From: CAZLMF01 sp964560565
Lineage (GTDB): Bacteria > Bacillota > Clostridia > Oscillospirales > Ruminococcaceae
Length of the DNA stretch: 13,188 bases
Assembly: GCA_964560565.1 (NCBI GenBank)
Contig: CAZLMF010000044.1
Location: forward strand, 1 to 13,188
Direction: 5' to 3'
The translations under genes and the position numbers were made by a program. Of this stretch, positions 1 to 6,714 are shown in pieces. The number at the start of each line of letters is the position of its first letter. Positions within the stretch are counted from its first letter, which is position 1. The notes under the pieces are model-generated. The model had not been told where the DNA came from. It saw only the letters and a program-made list of their open reading frames with translations, and searched no databases.

Positions 1-8
1 TTGGGCAT
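1..8 (-). CDS. 5' end of a minus-strand gene cut by the window edge
   Basis: On the minus strand an ATG at 8-6 follows a strong Shine-Dalgarno, AAGGAGG at 22-16, with a 7-base spacer. The reading continues Met-Pro and then leaves the window. Only the initiation region is visible, so the product cannot be named. The gene diverges from the BofC-like gene at 187, and both must be controlled from the 9-186 interval. The ribosome binding site is the only evidence. Confidence 0.55.
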
Positions 9-186
9 TTTAGCTCCTCCTTAAGACAACTACCGCATATAATCGGCTCTAAACTGATGTTATGTAAACGCAAAATAAAACTATACATATTATTAGGTTT
101 TAATTTACCTTCAAATGCATAAACTCTGTGCTTTCCGTCAACGCTAAAAGCGTTAAATCCATTTACTTACCAATGGAGGTTATCTA

Positions 187-519
187 ATGAAAAAGAGAGC
201 ACTTGCGACCTTAGGTGTTGCCACTGTACTGGCAGTTATATCTATTATTATACCTATGTTCATAAAAAATCAAATCATAAATGCGCAAAATACACATAGT
301 CAAACGTCCTTTACCACAAGCTCATCCTACACGCTTTACGTTATCAAGGAATACGAGGGTAAGGTTGCGGTTTACGAACCTCAGTCCCCCACTCCGATTA
401 AGGTTTATGACACCTATATTAGCTCACTTCCCGAATATGACCGCCTACTGCTAAGGACAGGCATTTTAGTCAATAGTAAGGAGGAACTTTCACAGCGCAT
501 TGAGGACTTTACAAGCTAA
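187..519 (+). CDS. Small secreted/anchored protein with a BofC-like C-terminal domain
   Basis: The product is 110 residues. Residues 1-30 form a Lys-Lys start and a long hydrophobic stretch, so it is a signal peptide or single N-terminal anchor. Residues about 48-110 resemble the BofC C-terminal domain of clostridia: a TLYVIKEYEGKVAVYEP strand pattern, then a PIKVYDTYISSLPEYDR segment, LLLRTGI and an acidic helical end. In Bacillus, BofC is a forespore-secreted regulator of SpoIVB in the sigma-K checkpoint. Clostridial short proteins with this domain are of unproven role, so I do not assign the symbol. GGAGG at 174-178 lies 8 bases before the ATG. The TAA stop overlaps the TAG stop of the convergent protease gene. 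Family resemblance is by pattern memory; function is inference. Confidence 0.72.
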   Translation: MKKRALATLGVATVLAVISIIIPMFIKNQIINAQNTHSQTSFTTSSSYTLYVIKEYEGKVAVYEPQSPTPIKVYDTYISSLPEYDRLLLRTGILVNSKEELSQRIEDFTS

Positions 520-1610
520 ACTCCATAGAGTAGATTTATTATTGAAATCTCAGGGAAAAGGGATTGCGCAAACTCATATATAGCAATGACAAGCATCACT
601 ATCATACTTGCCCTTGTGAAGAAAATGCGGTATTTCGTTTTCTCTGGCACTGCAAGCACACCTAGGGAAAGGTAGGATATGTCATAGCCCTTTGTGCGAC
701 GCTTGCAATACTTAACTATGTTCACAATAAGCATCACAAGTCCCCAAATCACTAATCCAATGATAATTAAGCTTTGAAGTCCCATGAGTATGAATATGCT
801 GACTTCCTTGCCTGTGGTGGGCATGTACTGCACACCTGTTTGCATCATTTTTTCGTAAACTTCATTGTCTGCAAGATATAGGGATGAAATGCCAAGAACA
901 TTGTAAATAGCGTGAATAACCATTGCAGGCTTTGCTGAATTTGCACGGACAGTTATATACCCTAGCACTATGCCAAGCGCTAATGTGTAGGGCAACTGAT
1001 GGAAGTTGCGATGGAATATTCCAAAGACAATTGCCGAGGATACTATTGCAAATTTATCGCCATATCGGCGCAAATTGCTAAGAATTACACCCCTGAAAAT
1101 AAGCTCCTCAAAAACTGGCGCGATTACCACTGTAAGAAGCACTAAAATCACTGTGCTTGCAACTGTATCTGTCTTTGCGCTTTCAACTGGGTTTTCAAGC
1201 CCCTTGAAGCCTGTATACTTAGATATAAACTCAAATATAACATTGTTTACAAGACTTGCAATCAGCGGAATTACGTACGCCATTGGCATATATGAAAGAG
1301 ACTTCCCCATGCTATACTCCGTGCCGACAAACTTAGGGAACATTGACTCCTTATTTATACCCATTATTACAAGCCCTAATGCAAGAGGGAACACATACTG
1401 TAAAATAATAGAAATCAAGGTTGCAACAGCATATCTAATGTCATAAGATGCACCGCTTAGAACTGAATCAAAAAATTTCACTGCGCCCATTGATATAACA
1501 AGCGCAATATAAAAGGATAAAAATATCGCACATAAGACTATTCCTGAGCGTGAGCTTCGGGATTTAAGTCTATTAACCTCTTCTCTGTTTTCGGGAATAT
1601 ACTGCGTCAT
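516..1610 (-). CDS. CPBP family intramembrane metalloprotease
   Basis: A polytopic membrane protein of 364 residues carrying the CPBP/Abi (Rce1-like) protease signature. Motif 1 is EELIFRG with the paired Glu near residues 168-169. Motif 2 is FGIFHRNFH with His near 200 and 204. Motif 3 is HAIYN with His near 233. These residues are the expected metal and catalytic residues, all in hydrophobic surroundings. Several further membrane segments lie on both sides, so the catalytic core is flanked by extra helices. The family cleaves substrates within the membrane; in bacteria many members are linked to bacteriocin immunity or cell-envelope functions, but the substrate here is unknown. I chose ATG at 1610 over GTG at 1616 because AAAGGA at 1625-1620 is 9 bases from the ATG and only 3 from the GTG. 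The gene has its own promoter and appears monocistronic. Confidence 0.9.
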   Translation of the reverse strand: MTQYIPENREEVNRLKSRSSRSGIVLCAIFLSFYIALVISMGAVKFFDSVLSGASYDIRYAVATLISIILQYVFPLALGLVIMGINKESMFPKFVGTEYSMGKSLSYMPMAYVIPLIASLVNNVIFEFISKYTGFKGLENPVESAKTDTVASTVILVLLTVVIAPVFEELIFRGVILSNLRRYGDKFAIVSSAIVFGIFHRNFHQLPYTLALGIVLGYITVRANSAKPAMVIHAIYNVLGISSLYLADNEVYEKMMQTGVQYMPTTGKEVSIFILMGLQSLIIIGLVIWGLVMLIVNIVKYCKRRTKGYDISYLSLGVLAVPEKTKYRIFFTRASMIVMLVIAIYEFAQSLFPEISIINLLYGV

Positions 1611-1659
1611 TACCACAAATCCTTTCAGTGCTAAACCATAAAGTCTAACCTAATCACTT

Positions 1660-1687
1660 TGGTAAAATACTATTGAATATTTTACCA
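1660..1687. repeat. Perfect 10-bp inverted repeat over the protease promoter
   Basis: TGGTAAAATA at 1660-1669 is repeated in reverse complement as TATTTTACCA at 1678-1687, with 8 bases between the arms. On the minus strand the outer arm contains the -10 box of the CPBP protease promoter, and the other arm lies over the expected transcription start. The palindrome is AT-rich, with no U-tract placed to suggest a terminator. It fits a dimeric repressor operator better, though the regulator is unknown. Confidence 0.5.
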
Positions 1688-1707
1688 CAGCGCCGCCTAA
1701 AATACAA
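1679..1707 (-). promoter_or_regulatory. Candidate sigma-A promoter of the CPBP protease gene
   Basis: On the minus strand, TTGTAT at 1707-1702 and TAAAAT at 1684-1679 are separated by exactly 17 bases. The -10 matches the consensus at five of six positions and the -35 at four of six. Transcription would start near 1672, giving a leader of about 60 bases before the ATG at 1610. Confidence 0.5.
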
Positions 1708-1779
1708 GTGAATAAATGACAGTAATATTATTCCTACAACTAACTTTACGTCTTATTCCCCTTATCTATACCACAATTA

Positions 1780-1812
1780 AAATGTCCGCCTCGTAATTCG
1801 AGACGGACATTT
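1780..1812 (-). terminator. Terminator hairpin of the ctsR-mcsA-mcsB-clpC operon
   Basis: Fourteen-base arms at 1780-1793 and 1799-1812 enclose a TAATT loop, starting one base after the clpC stop codon. The single mismatch is C-A on the plus strand but becomes a G-U wobble in minus-strand RNA, so the hairpin is fully paired only in the clpC transcript. A short U-rich tail (ATTTTAATT) follows. Confidence 0.8.
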
Positions 1813-1813
1813 C

Positions 1814-4252
1814 TTATGCATTTTCTATTTCAAAGCGCTCCTCATTGACTATTAGCCTTGCCTTATGCCCAGCCTTAATCTTTCCTTCAAGCACATACTG
1901 GGACAGCATATCCTCAACTTCCGTTGTAATCGCTCTTCTAAGAGGTCTTGCGCCGTATGTCGGGTCAAACCCAATCTTAGCAATCTTTTTTACAGCCTCA
2001 TCGGAATAGCTAAGCTCAATATCCATATCCTTCGAGCGCAGTACAAGGGCGTCAAGCATCTTGACTGCGATATTCTCAATATCCTCTTGCGAAAGTTTAT
2101 GGAACACAATTATATCGTCAACACGGTTTAGAAACTCAGGGCGAAATACCTTCTTAAGCTCCGCCATTACCGCATCCTTTGGCGTGTCCGTTTCAATACT
2201 CGGCGCAAATCCAAGGGCTTTCTTGTCTGTAATCAGCCTTGCGCCAACGTTTGACGTCATGATGATGATGGTGTTTCTAAAGTCCACTTTTCTGCCTTGG
2301 CTATCAGTGAGGAATCCATCCTCAAGGACTTGCAGCAAGATATTGAACACATCAGGGTGCGCTTTCTCAATCTCGTCCATTAGCAGCACTGAGTATGGCT
2401 TGCGGCGAATTTTCTCCGTAAGCTGTCCGCCGTCATCAAAGCCTACATATCCCGGAGGTGATCCCACAATTTTAGAAACCGAATGCTGCTCCATATACTC
2501 ACTCATATCAAGGCGAACCATTGCATCCTCATCACCGAATAAGCTCTCGGCAAGTGCCTTGCTAAGCTCAGTTTTACCTACGCCTGTCGGCCCTAGGAAG
2601 ATAAATGAACCTGTCGGGCGTTTCGGGTCTTTAAACCCTACCCTGCCCCTGCGAATTGCCTTTGCAACTGAAGTTACCGCCTCATCCTGACCTACTACAC
2701 GCTCGTGTAGCACATCCTCAATATGCAGAAGTCTCTCGCTTTCAGCTTGCGTTAGTTGTTTTACAGGGACACCCGTCCAGCTTGATACAATCTCAGCTAT
2801 ATCAGACGGGCCAACCTCCTTGTAATTCCTGCCGGATTTCTCGTCCCAGCCTTTACGCTGAGTATCGTACTTATCCTTTGCCTCACGCTCCTTGTCACGC
2901 AGATGGGCAGCCTCCTCAAAATCTTGCTCGTTAATAGCGGCTGCTTTTTCCTCTCCTAAGCGCTTTATCTCATTTTCAAGCTCCTTCAAATTTGACGGTG
3001 CAGTATGTGACTTAAGCCTTAGCCTTGAAGCGGCCTCATCAATAAGGTCAATCGCCTTATCGGGTAAAAATCTGTCGCTTATATATCTTGATGACATCTG
3101 CACTGCCGCTTTAATAGCATCATCGCTGATTTTCACCTTATGGTGTGCCTCGTACTTATCACGCAAGCCAAAAAGAATTTGAACTGCATCCTCCTCGCTT
3201 GGCTCATTTACCATAACAGGTTGGAAACGGCGCTCCAAAGCGCTATCCTTTTCGATATAGCGGCGGTATTCCTCAATGGTTGTCGCACCGATTACCTGCA
3301 TTTCTCCTCTTGCAAGCAAGGGTTTAAGTATATTCGCAGCATCCATTGCGCCGCCCTCAGTAGCGCCCGCACGCATAATAGTATGGATTTCATCAATGAA
3401 AATAATTATATTTCCTGCCTTAATTACCTCGTCAATAGCGCTCTTTATGCGCTCCTCAAAGTCGCCCCTGTACTTCGTTCCTGCAAGCATTGAGGTTATA
3501 TCGAGCATAAATACTCGGAAGTCTTTTATGTTCTCAGGGACATCCCCTGCCACTAATCTAAGCGCCAACCCCTCCGCTATTGCAGTTTTGCCTACACCTG
3601 GCTCGCCTATCAAGCAAGGGTTGTTCTTTGTGCGCCTTGAAAGGATTTGCAGCACCCTGTCAATCTCCTCATTTCTGCCGATTACAGGGTCAATTTTGTT
3701 TTCTCTCGCAAGCTCGGTCAAGTCACGTCCATACTTTTCAAGACCGTTTGCTTTTGACTTACTTGCGGACTTTCCGCCCATTTCCCCGTACTGCTCGTCA
3801 TAAGCTCCTGCGCCATCGGTAAATTCCTCAACGCATTCATTGAAGATTGTACTCATATTTGCGCCGCTCTCACGCATGAACATTACCCCATAGCTGTCGG
3901 ATTCTTTTAGTACAGCCATCAGTAAATGCTCCGTGCCGACATAGCTATGCCCTAAAGAGCGTGCCGCCGCAACTGCCATTTCAATAATGCGTTTCCCTCG
4001 AGGTGTTAAATCATTTGGGGTAAGCTTTGTAGCGACACCTTGACCGATAACCTCAATTAGTCTTGCCTTGATAGCATCAAGAGTTACACCGTTTTTCGTG
4101 AGAACAGTGTACGCAACTCCTGTATCCTCGTTAAGTAGTCCGCAAAGAATATGCTCACTGCCTATATAGGTATGCCCAAGCTCCGAAGCGGTTTCAATCG
4201 CCCTGTTTAGAGCTAAATTCGCCTTTTGTGTAAATCCGTTGAACTGATACAT
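1814..4252 (-). CDS. clpC: ATP-dependent Clp protease ATP-binding subunit ClpC
   Basis: An 812-residue Hsp100 unfoldase, matching the usual ClpC length of about 810. It threads tagged or misfolded proteins into ClpP in the cytoplasm. Two Clp-N repeats fill residues 1-145. The first AAA+ domain has Walker A GEPGVGKT near 214-221 and pore loop GTKYRGDFEER. A UVR/middle domain near 430-460 (NEQDFEEAAHLRDKE) serves adaptor docking. The second AAA+ domain has Walker A GPTGVGKT near 552-559 and pore loop GSPPGYVGF. An LGF tripeptide near residue 680 sits where the ClpP-docking loop (VGF in Bacillus) is expected, so ClpP partnership is likely. ATG follows AGGAAGGAAG. The gene is the last of the operon, 27 bases after mcsB. 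No disruption is seen. The N-terminal and middle domains distinguish it from ClpB and ClpE. Confidence 0.98.
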   Translation of the reverse strand: MYQFNGFTQKANLALNRAIETASELGHTYIGSEHILCGLLNEDTGVAYTVLTKNGVTLDAIKARLIEVIGQGVATKLTPNDLTPRGKRIIEMAVAAARSLGHSYVGTEHLLMAVLKESDSYGVMFMRESGANMSTIFNECVEEFTDGAGAYDEQYGEMGGKSASKSKANGLEKYGRDLTELARENKIDPVIGRNEEIDRVLQILSRRTKNNPCLIGEPGVGKTAIAEGLALRLVAGDVPENIKDFRVFMLDITSMLAGTKYRGDFEERIKSAIDEVIKAGNIIIFIDEIHTIMRAGATEGGAMDAANILKPLLARGEMQVIGATTIEEYRRYIEKDSALERRFQPVMVNEPSEEDAVQILFGLRDKYEAHHKVKISDDAIKAAVQMSSRYISDRFLPDKAIDLIDEAASRLRLKSHTAPSNLKELENEIKRLGEEKAAAINEQDFEEAAHLRDKEREAKDKYDTQRKGWDEKSGRNYKEVGPSDIAEIVSSWTGVPVKQLTQAESERLLHIEDVLHERVVGQDEAVTSVAKAIRRGRVGFKDPKRPTGSFIFLGPTGVGKTELSKALAESLFGDEDAMVRLDMSEYMEQHSVSKIVGSPPGYVGFDDGGQLTEKIRRKPYSVLLMDEIEKAHPDVFNILLQVLEDGFLTDSQGRKVDFRNTIIIMTSNVGARLITDKKALGFAPSIETDTPKDAVMAELKKVFRPEFLNRVDDIIVFHKLSQEDIENIAVKMLDALVLRSKDMDIELSYSDEAVKKIAKIGFDPTYGARPLRRAITTEVEDMLSQYVLEGKIKAGHKARLIVNEERFEIENA

Positions 4253-4279
4253 TCGTCATCTTCCTTCCTGCTTCTTATA

Positions 4280-5320
4280 TTATATTATACTTCTAACCAT
4301 TTCAGCTCTAAACGCATCACGTTCTTTGGCTGAAAGCTCTTTTTGTGCCTGCTTTGTAATGCACGCACTGCCTGCTTCAAATTCAAGCTTTGTTATATCA
4401 TCCAAGCCAGCCTGCTCAAGCATTCCTTGAGATACGCCTATCCTCACATTTGACAGTAGCTCAAAAAGCTCCGCACTGCTTAGACTCCTTGCATATTTAA
4501 GTATACCGTATGAGCGGTGTATTTCATCTTCAAGCTGTGGATGCTGCTTTAGCATTGTTTTGCGCAGCTCCTGTTCCTGTGCAATAACCTGCTTTACTAT
4601 TTCCCCTAAGTTTTGTACTGCCACCTGCTCCGAAATTCCCAATGTAATTTGGTTTGAAATCTGATACCGCGCGCCCCTTGCTTTACTACCCTCGCCGTAT
4701 GAGCCTCGAATTGTAAGCCCCAGCTTAGAAATCGCATTTGTAAGTTGTGGCAAAAGCCCCGCCCTTTCAATTGCAGGCAAATGAAGCATTACACTTGCTC
4801 TAAGCCCTGTTCCAAGGTTAGTCGGGCAAGAAGTCAAATAGCCTAAGTCGTCATCGAAGGCATAATCCAGCGCTTGGTCTAGTACATCGTCAAACTTATT
4901 TGCTGTTTCAAGAGCGCTATTTAGCGCAAGACCTGCCGCCATTACCTGTATGCGGATATGGTCTTCTTCCCCTGTCATAACGGACACCGATTCGTCCTCG
5001 CTCACAATCATTCCTGCACTTTTCCCCTTTTTCACAAGGTCAAGGCTTGCCACATGGCGCTCTGCAAAGCTAAGAGCTGTTACCTTGTCAAGCTCCTCAC
5101 CTGTATAGAAGTTGAGCTTATTTTCCCCAAGGTTTATGTTTTCAAGTGCCCCATGAACTAGCGTTGCAAGCTCCTGCGACTGAACGGGGGTGATTTTCCT
5201 CTCAAAAGGGAAACGCTCCAGATTGCGAGCAAGGCGTACCCTTGTACAGATTACAACATCGTTATATTCACCAGGCTTTTCATACCATTTTCTAATATTC
5301 AATTTGCCCTCATTACTCAT
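4280..5320 (-). CDS. mcsB: Protein-arginine kinase McsB
   Basis: A phosphagen-kinase-fold enzyme that phosphorylates arginines on misfolded proteins and on CtsR. Phosphoarginine is the degradation tag read by the ClpC N-domain. Visible family features are an N-terminal WYEKPGEYNDVVICTRVRLA block, EEDHIRIQ, and the active-site loop CPTNLGTG with its Cys at residue 165. A helical C-terminal domain follows. I chose ATG at 5320 (346 residues) because AAAGGA at 5334-5329 is 8 bases upstream and because it places the catalytic Cys almost where the Bacillus protein has it. TTG at 5344 and ATG at 5329 are alternatives that only add a few N-terminal residues. The start overlaps the mcsA stop within ATGAGTAA, which implies translational coupling to its activator. 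Confidence 0.96.
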   Translation of the reverse strand: MSNEGKLNIRKWYEKPGEYNDVVICTRVRLARNLERFPFERKITPVQSQELATLVHGALENINLGENKLNFYTGEELDKVTALSFAERHVASLDLVKKGKSAGMIVSEDESVSVMTGEEDHIRIQVMAAGLALNSALETANKFDDVLDQALDYAFDDDLGYLTSCPTNLGTGLRASVMLHLPAIERAGLLPQLTNAISKLGLTIRGSYGEGSKARGARYQISNQITLGISEQVAVQNLGEIVKQVIAQEQELRKTMLKQHPQLEDEIHRSYGILKYARSLSSAELFELLSNVRIGVSQGMLEQAGLDDITKLEFEAGSACITKQAQKELSAKERDAFRAEMVRSII

Positions 5321-5825
5321 CTCTTTCATCCTTTCCCTTTTCAATCTCGTTAATCCTATCTCTAAGCTTTGCTGCCTCCTCGAAATTCTGCTCCTCTATC
5401 GCTTTTGAAAGGCTTGTTTTAAGCTCAGTCAGCGCCCTGCGCATTTTTACACTCTCTCCTGCCGAGGCAGGAATTTTACCTACATGGTTTGTTTCACCGT
5501 GAATACGATGAATTGATGGCAGCAGCTCCCTGCGGAAGTGGGAATAGCAATCCGCACAGCCTATTCTGCCTCCATTTGAAAAATCCGATAAACGACTAGA
5601 ACAGGTAGGGCAAAAGTCAGTATCCTTAGCACCAATCATTGGCTGTGAAGTTCCAAAAAAGCTTCCCATTACGCTTTCCCAGCCTTTATACATATCCGCA
5701 AAAAGACTTCCCACATTAATCTCAGGCGCGCAGTCCTCGCATAGGTGCATGGTGGTTACACAACCGTTTATATTCTCCTGATAGACCGTATTGGCTTGCC
5801 TTTTTCCACATTTCTCACATAGCAT
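5313..5825 (-). CDS. mcsA: McsA, zinc-binding activator of McsB
   Basis: A 170-residue adaptor that activates the McsB kinase and links it to ClpC. Four CxxC motifs form two zinc-binding modules: C3/C6 (CEKC) with C29/C32 (CEDC), and a second pair CPTC and CADC in the middle of the protein. A UVR motif lies near the C-terminus (IEEQNFEEAAKLRDRI), closely resembling the UVR stretch in the neighbouring ClpC. This domain order is the standard McsA layout, although the length and an acidic C-terminal tail vary between genomes. The ATG at 5825 follows TAGGAGGT, whose first three bases are the ctsR stop codon, so translation should pass directly from ctsR to mcsA. The last codons overlap the mcsB start. 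Confidence 0.96.
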   Translation of the reverse strand: MLCEKCGKRQANTVYQENINGCVTTMHLCEDCAPEINVGSLFADMYKGWESVMGSFFGTSQPMIGAKDTDFCPTCSSRLSDFSNGGRIGCADCYSHFRRELLPSIHRIHGETNHVGKIPASAGESVKMRRALTELKTSLSKAIEEQNFEEAAKLRDRINEIEKGKDERDE

Positions 5826-5837
5826 AATTATTACCTC

Positions 5838-6284
5838 CTAAATGTTCAGTAACATATTTTTCAGTATTCGGGCGCGAATTTCGCCCCTGCGTTCAATTTC
5901 TAATAGCTTTAATGTTGTATCACAGGTTGCGGCAAGTATTAGCTTTGCCATATAGACTGTAATAACCTCCGAATGAACAAGGTTTTTGAGTATCGCTCTC
6001 AAGCTTTGCTCGTCAATAGTGTCACCGATTGAGTTTATCAGATGCATAAGTGCGGGAGTTCCATCCCCTCCAACACGCTCAATCCTAATAAACCCTCCGC
6101 CACCTCGCTTGCTTTCAACGTAAAACCCCTGCTCCGGGGTAAAGCGTGAGGTTATCACATAACTTATCTGACTTGGCACACACCCAATTCTTCCAGCAAG
6201 CTCATTTCTTTGGATTTGGGCTGTTCCGCCCTCCTCCTCGAGTATATCCATTATAGCCTCAGCTATAATATCGCTTAATTTCAT
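5838..6284 (-). CDS. ctsR: Transcriptional repressor CtsR
   Basis: A 148-residue heat-sensing repressor of class III heat-shock genes. Residues about 1-75 are a winged helix-turn-helix: MKLSDIIAEAI, then QIQRNELAGRIGCVPSQISY, then the wing ESKRGGGGFIRIERV. The RGGGG wing tip is the glycine-rich loop that acts as the thermosensor in Bacillus and Geobacillus CtsR. The C-terminal half is the helical dimerisation domain. I chose ATG at 6284, not the upstream in-frame start at 6356. It yields the canonical N-terminus and length, and AAAAGGAG lies 10 bases upstream. The longer start would lie inside the operators and upstream of the promoter -10. It is the first gene of the operon and is autoregulated by the operators at 6300-6373. 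Confidence 0.96.
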   Translation of the reverse strand: MKLSDIIAEAIMDILEEEGGTAQIQRNELAGRIGCVPSQISYVITSRFTPEQGFYVESKRGGGGFIRIERVGGDGTPALMHLINSIGDTIDEQSLRAILKNLVHSEVITVYMAKLILAATCDTTLKLLEIERRGEIRARILKNMLLNI

Positions 6285-6299
6285 TGGCTTTTCACTCCT

Positions 6300-6316
6300 T
6301 TTGACCTTCCCTGACC
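6300..6316 (-). promoter_or_regulatory. CtsR operator, downstream of the promoter
   Basis: Read on the minus strand this is GGTCAGG-GAA-GGTCAAA, two heptads in direct repeat with a 3-base spacer, the known CtsR geometry. One heptad departs from GGTCAAA at two positions. It lies just after the expected transcription start and ends close to the ctsR ribosome binding site. Confidence 0.8.
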
Positions 6317-6327
6317 TTCTATTTAGT

Positions 6328-6356
6328 ATTATAGCCCAAAGGTCAAAGATGGTCAA
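6328..6356 (-). promoter_or_regulatory. Sigma-A promoter of the ctsR-mcsA-mcsB-clpC operon
   Basis: On the minus strand, TTGACC at 6356-6351 and a perfect TATAAT at 6333-6328 are separated by 17 bases. The -35 box is itself the complement of a CtsR heptad, so repressor binding and polymerase binding are mutually exclusive. The start is expected near 6321, about 37 bases before the ctsR ATG. Confidence 0.85.
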
Positions 6357-6357
6357 A
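6341..6357 (+). promoter_or_regulatory. CtsR operator, consensus, over the -35 box
   Basis: GGTCAAA-GAT-GGTCAAA on the plus strand is a perfect match to the CtsR direct-repeat consensus (two heptads, 3-base spacer). The second heptad covers the -35 hexamer of the operon promoter and the first lies in the spacer. Confidence 0.93.
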
Positions 6358-6373
6358 GTCAGAGAAAGTCAAA
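6357..6373 (+). promoter_or_regulatory. Second upstream CtsR-like operator
   Basis: AGTCAGA-GAA-AGTCAAA on the plus strand keeps the two-heptad, 3-base-spacer geometry and abuts the consensus operator, sharing base 6357. It is weaker in sequence but in the same orientation, upstream of the -35 box. Confidence 0.6.
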
Positions 6374-6480
6374 CTATACTTATTCCTTTAGTTTATCTGT
6401 CAGTTACTTTATTTTTCTTCTTTTATCTCAAATTTGCTTTAATTTGCTCCGAAATTATATTTGGCAATAAAATCTTTGTA

Positions 6481-6507
6481 ACACAAATATTGTAAAATCA
6501 TAATATA
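6481..6507 (+). promoter_or_regulatory. Possible sigma-K/sigma-E type promoter of the Cys-rich peptide gene
   Basis: AC at 6481-6482 and CATAATATA at 6499-6507 are 16 bases apart, matching the mother-cell sigma-K pattern AC-N16/17-CATANNNTA. The implied start near 6514 would leave a short leader before the ribosome binding site at 6521. The pattern is short and the region AT-rich, so chance is a real alternative. No convincing sigma-A pair was found. Confidence 0.3.
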
Positions 6508-6535
6508 TACTATAAAACACAAAGGAGGTTTTTAC

Positions 6536-6655
6536 ATGTCAGGTTTCAATTTTGGCGGTGGTGGAAACTGCTGCTGGATCATCATCCTTCTTCTCATTGT
6601 CTGCTGCTGCTGTGGTGACGGCTTTGGTAGCGACCGTGGCGGTGGATGCTGCTAG
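6536..6655 (+). CDS. 39-residue Cys/Gly-rich single-span peptide
   Basis: The ATG at 6536 follows a very strong ribosome binding site, AAAGGAGGT at 6521-6529, with 6 bases between. The product is 39 residues: SGFNFGGGGN, then Cys-Cys-Trp, a nine-residue aliphatic run, then four consecutive Cys and a polar Gly/Asp/Arg end finishing in Cys-Cys. There are 8 Cys and 10 Gly. It resembles the short clostridial proteins often labelled chorion class high-cysteine HCB protein, and in layout the YjcZ-like small spore proteins (Gly-rich start, one hydrophobic span). Its role is unknown; membrane association or a spore-coat crosslinked structure is inference. It is monocistronic, between the CtsR-controlled promoter region and a bidirectional terminator. 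The ribosome binding site, composition and terminator make a chance reading frame unlikely. Confidence 0.8.
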   Translation: MSGFNFGGGGNCCWIIILLLIVCCCCGDGFGSDRGGGCC

Positions 6656-6679
6656 TTCTAACTCCTAAACGTACCTAAA

Positions 6680-6709
6680 GAAAGCGCGCAGCTTACGCTG
6701 CGCGCTTTC
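6680..6709. terminator. Bidirectional terminator, Cys-rich peptide gene / ABC permease
   Basis: A perfect 13-bp stem (GAAAGCGCGCAGC and its complement) with a TTAC loop lies 24 bases after the plus-strand peptide stop and just after the minus-strand permease stop. Flanking AAA and TTT runs are short, so U-tracts are modest on both strands. Its position between convergent genes suits shared use. Confidence 0.85.
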
Positions 6710-6714
6710 GGTCT

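Noticed and set aside
68..94. Sigma-K-like AC-N16-CATATTATT upstream of the BofC-like gene
   Set aside because: The last consensus base is wrong, it lies about 100 bases from the ATG, and the region is AT-rich, so chance is likely.
140..154. Small inverted repeat AACGCT-AAA-AGCGTT upstream of the BofC-like gene
   Set aside because: Only 6 bp, loop of three bases, no U-tract and no promoter overlap that I can show.
1006..1446. Plus-strand reading frame antisense to the CPBP protease gene
   Set aside because: No ribosome binding site or domain; the opposite strand encodes a protease with all its motifs.
1865..3822. Several plus-strand reading frames antisense to clpC, up to 209 residues
   Set aside because: They are shadows of clpC: Ser-, Ile- and Pro-rich composition, no start signals, overlapping one another.
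5321..5344. Longer McsB start at TTG 5344 or ATG 5329
   Set aside because: The Shine-Dalgarno spacing and the catalytic Cys position favour ATG 5320, though 5329 remains possible.
6285..6356. N-terminal extension of CtsR from an upstream in-frame start
   Set aside because: It would begin upstream of the promoter -10 and inside the operators, and the canonical CtsR N-terminus begins at 6284.
6301..6495. 64-residue plus-strand frame over the ctsR promoter
   Set aside because: It covers operators and promoter, has no ribosome binding site and is low complexity.
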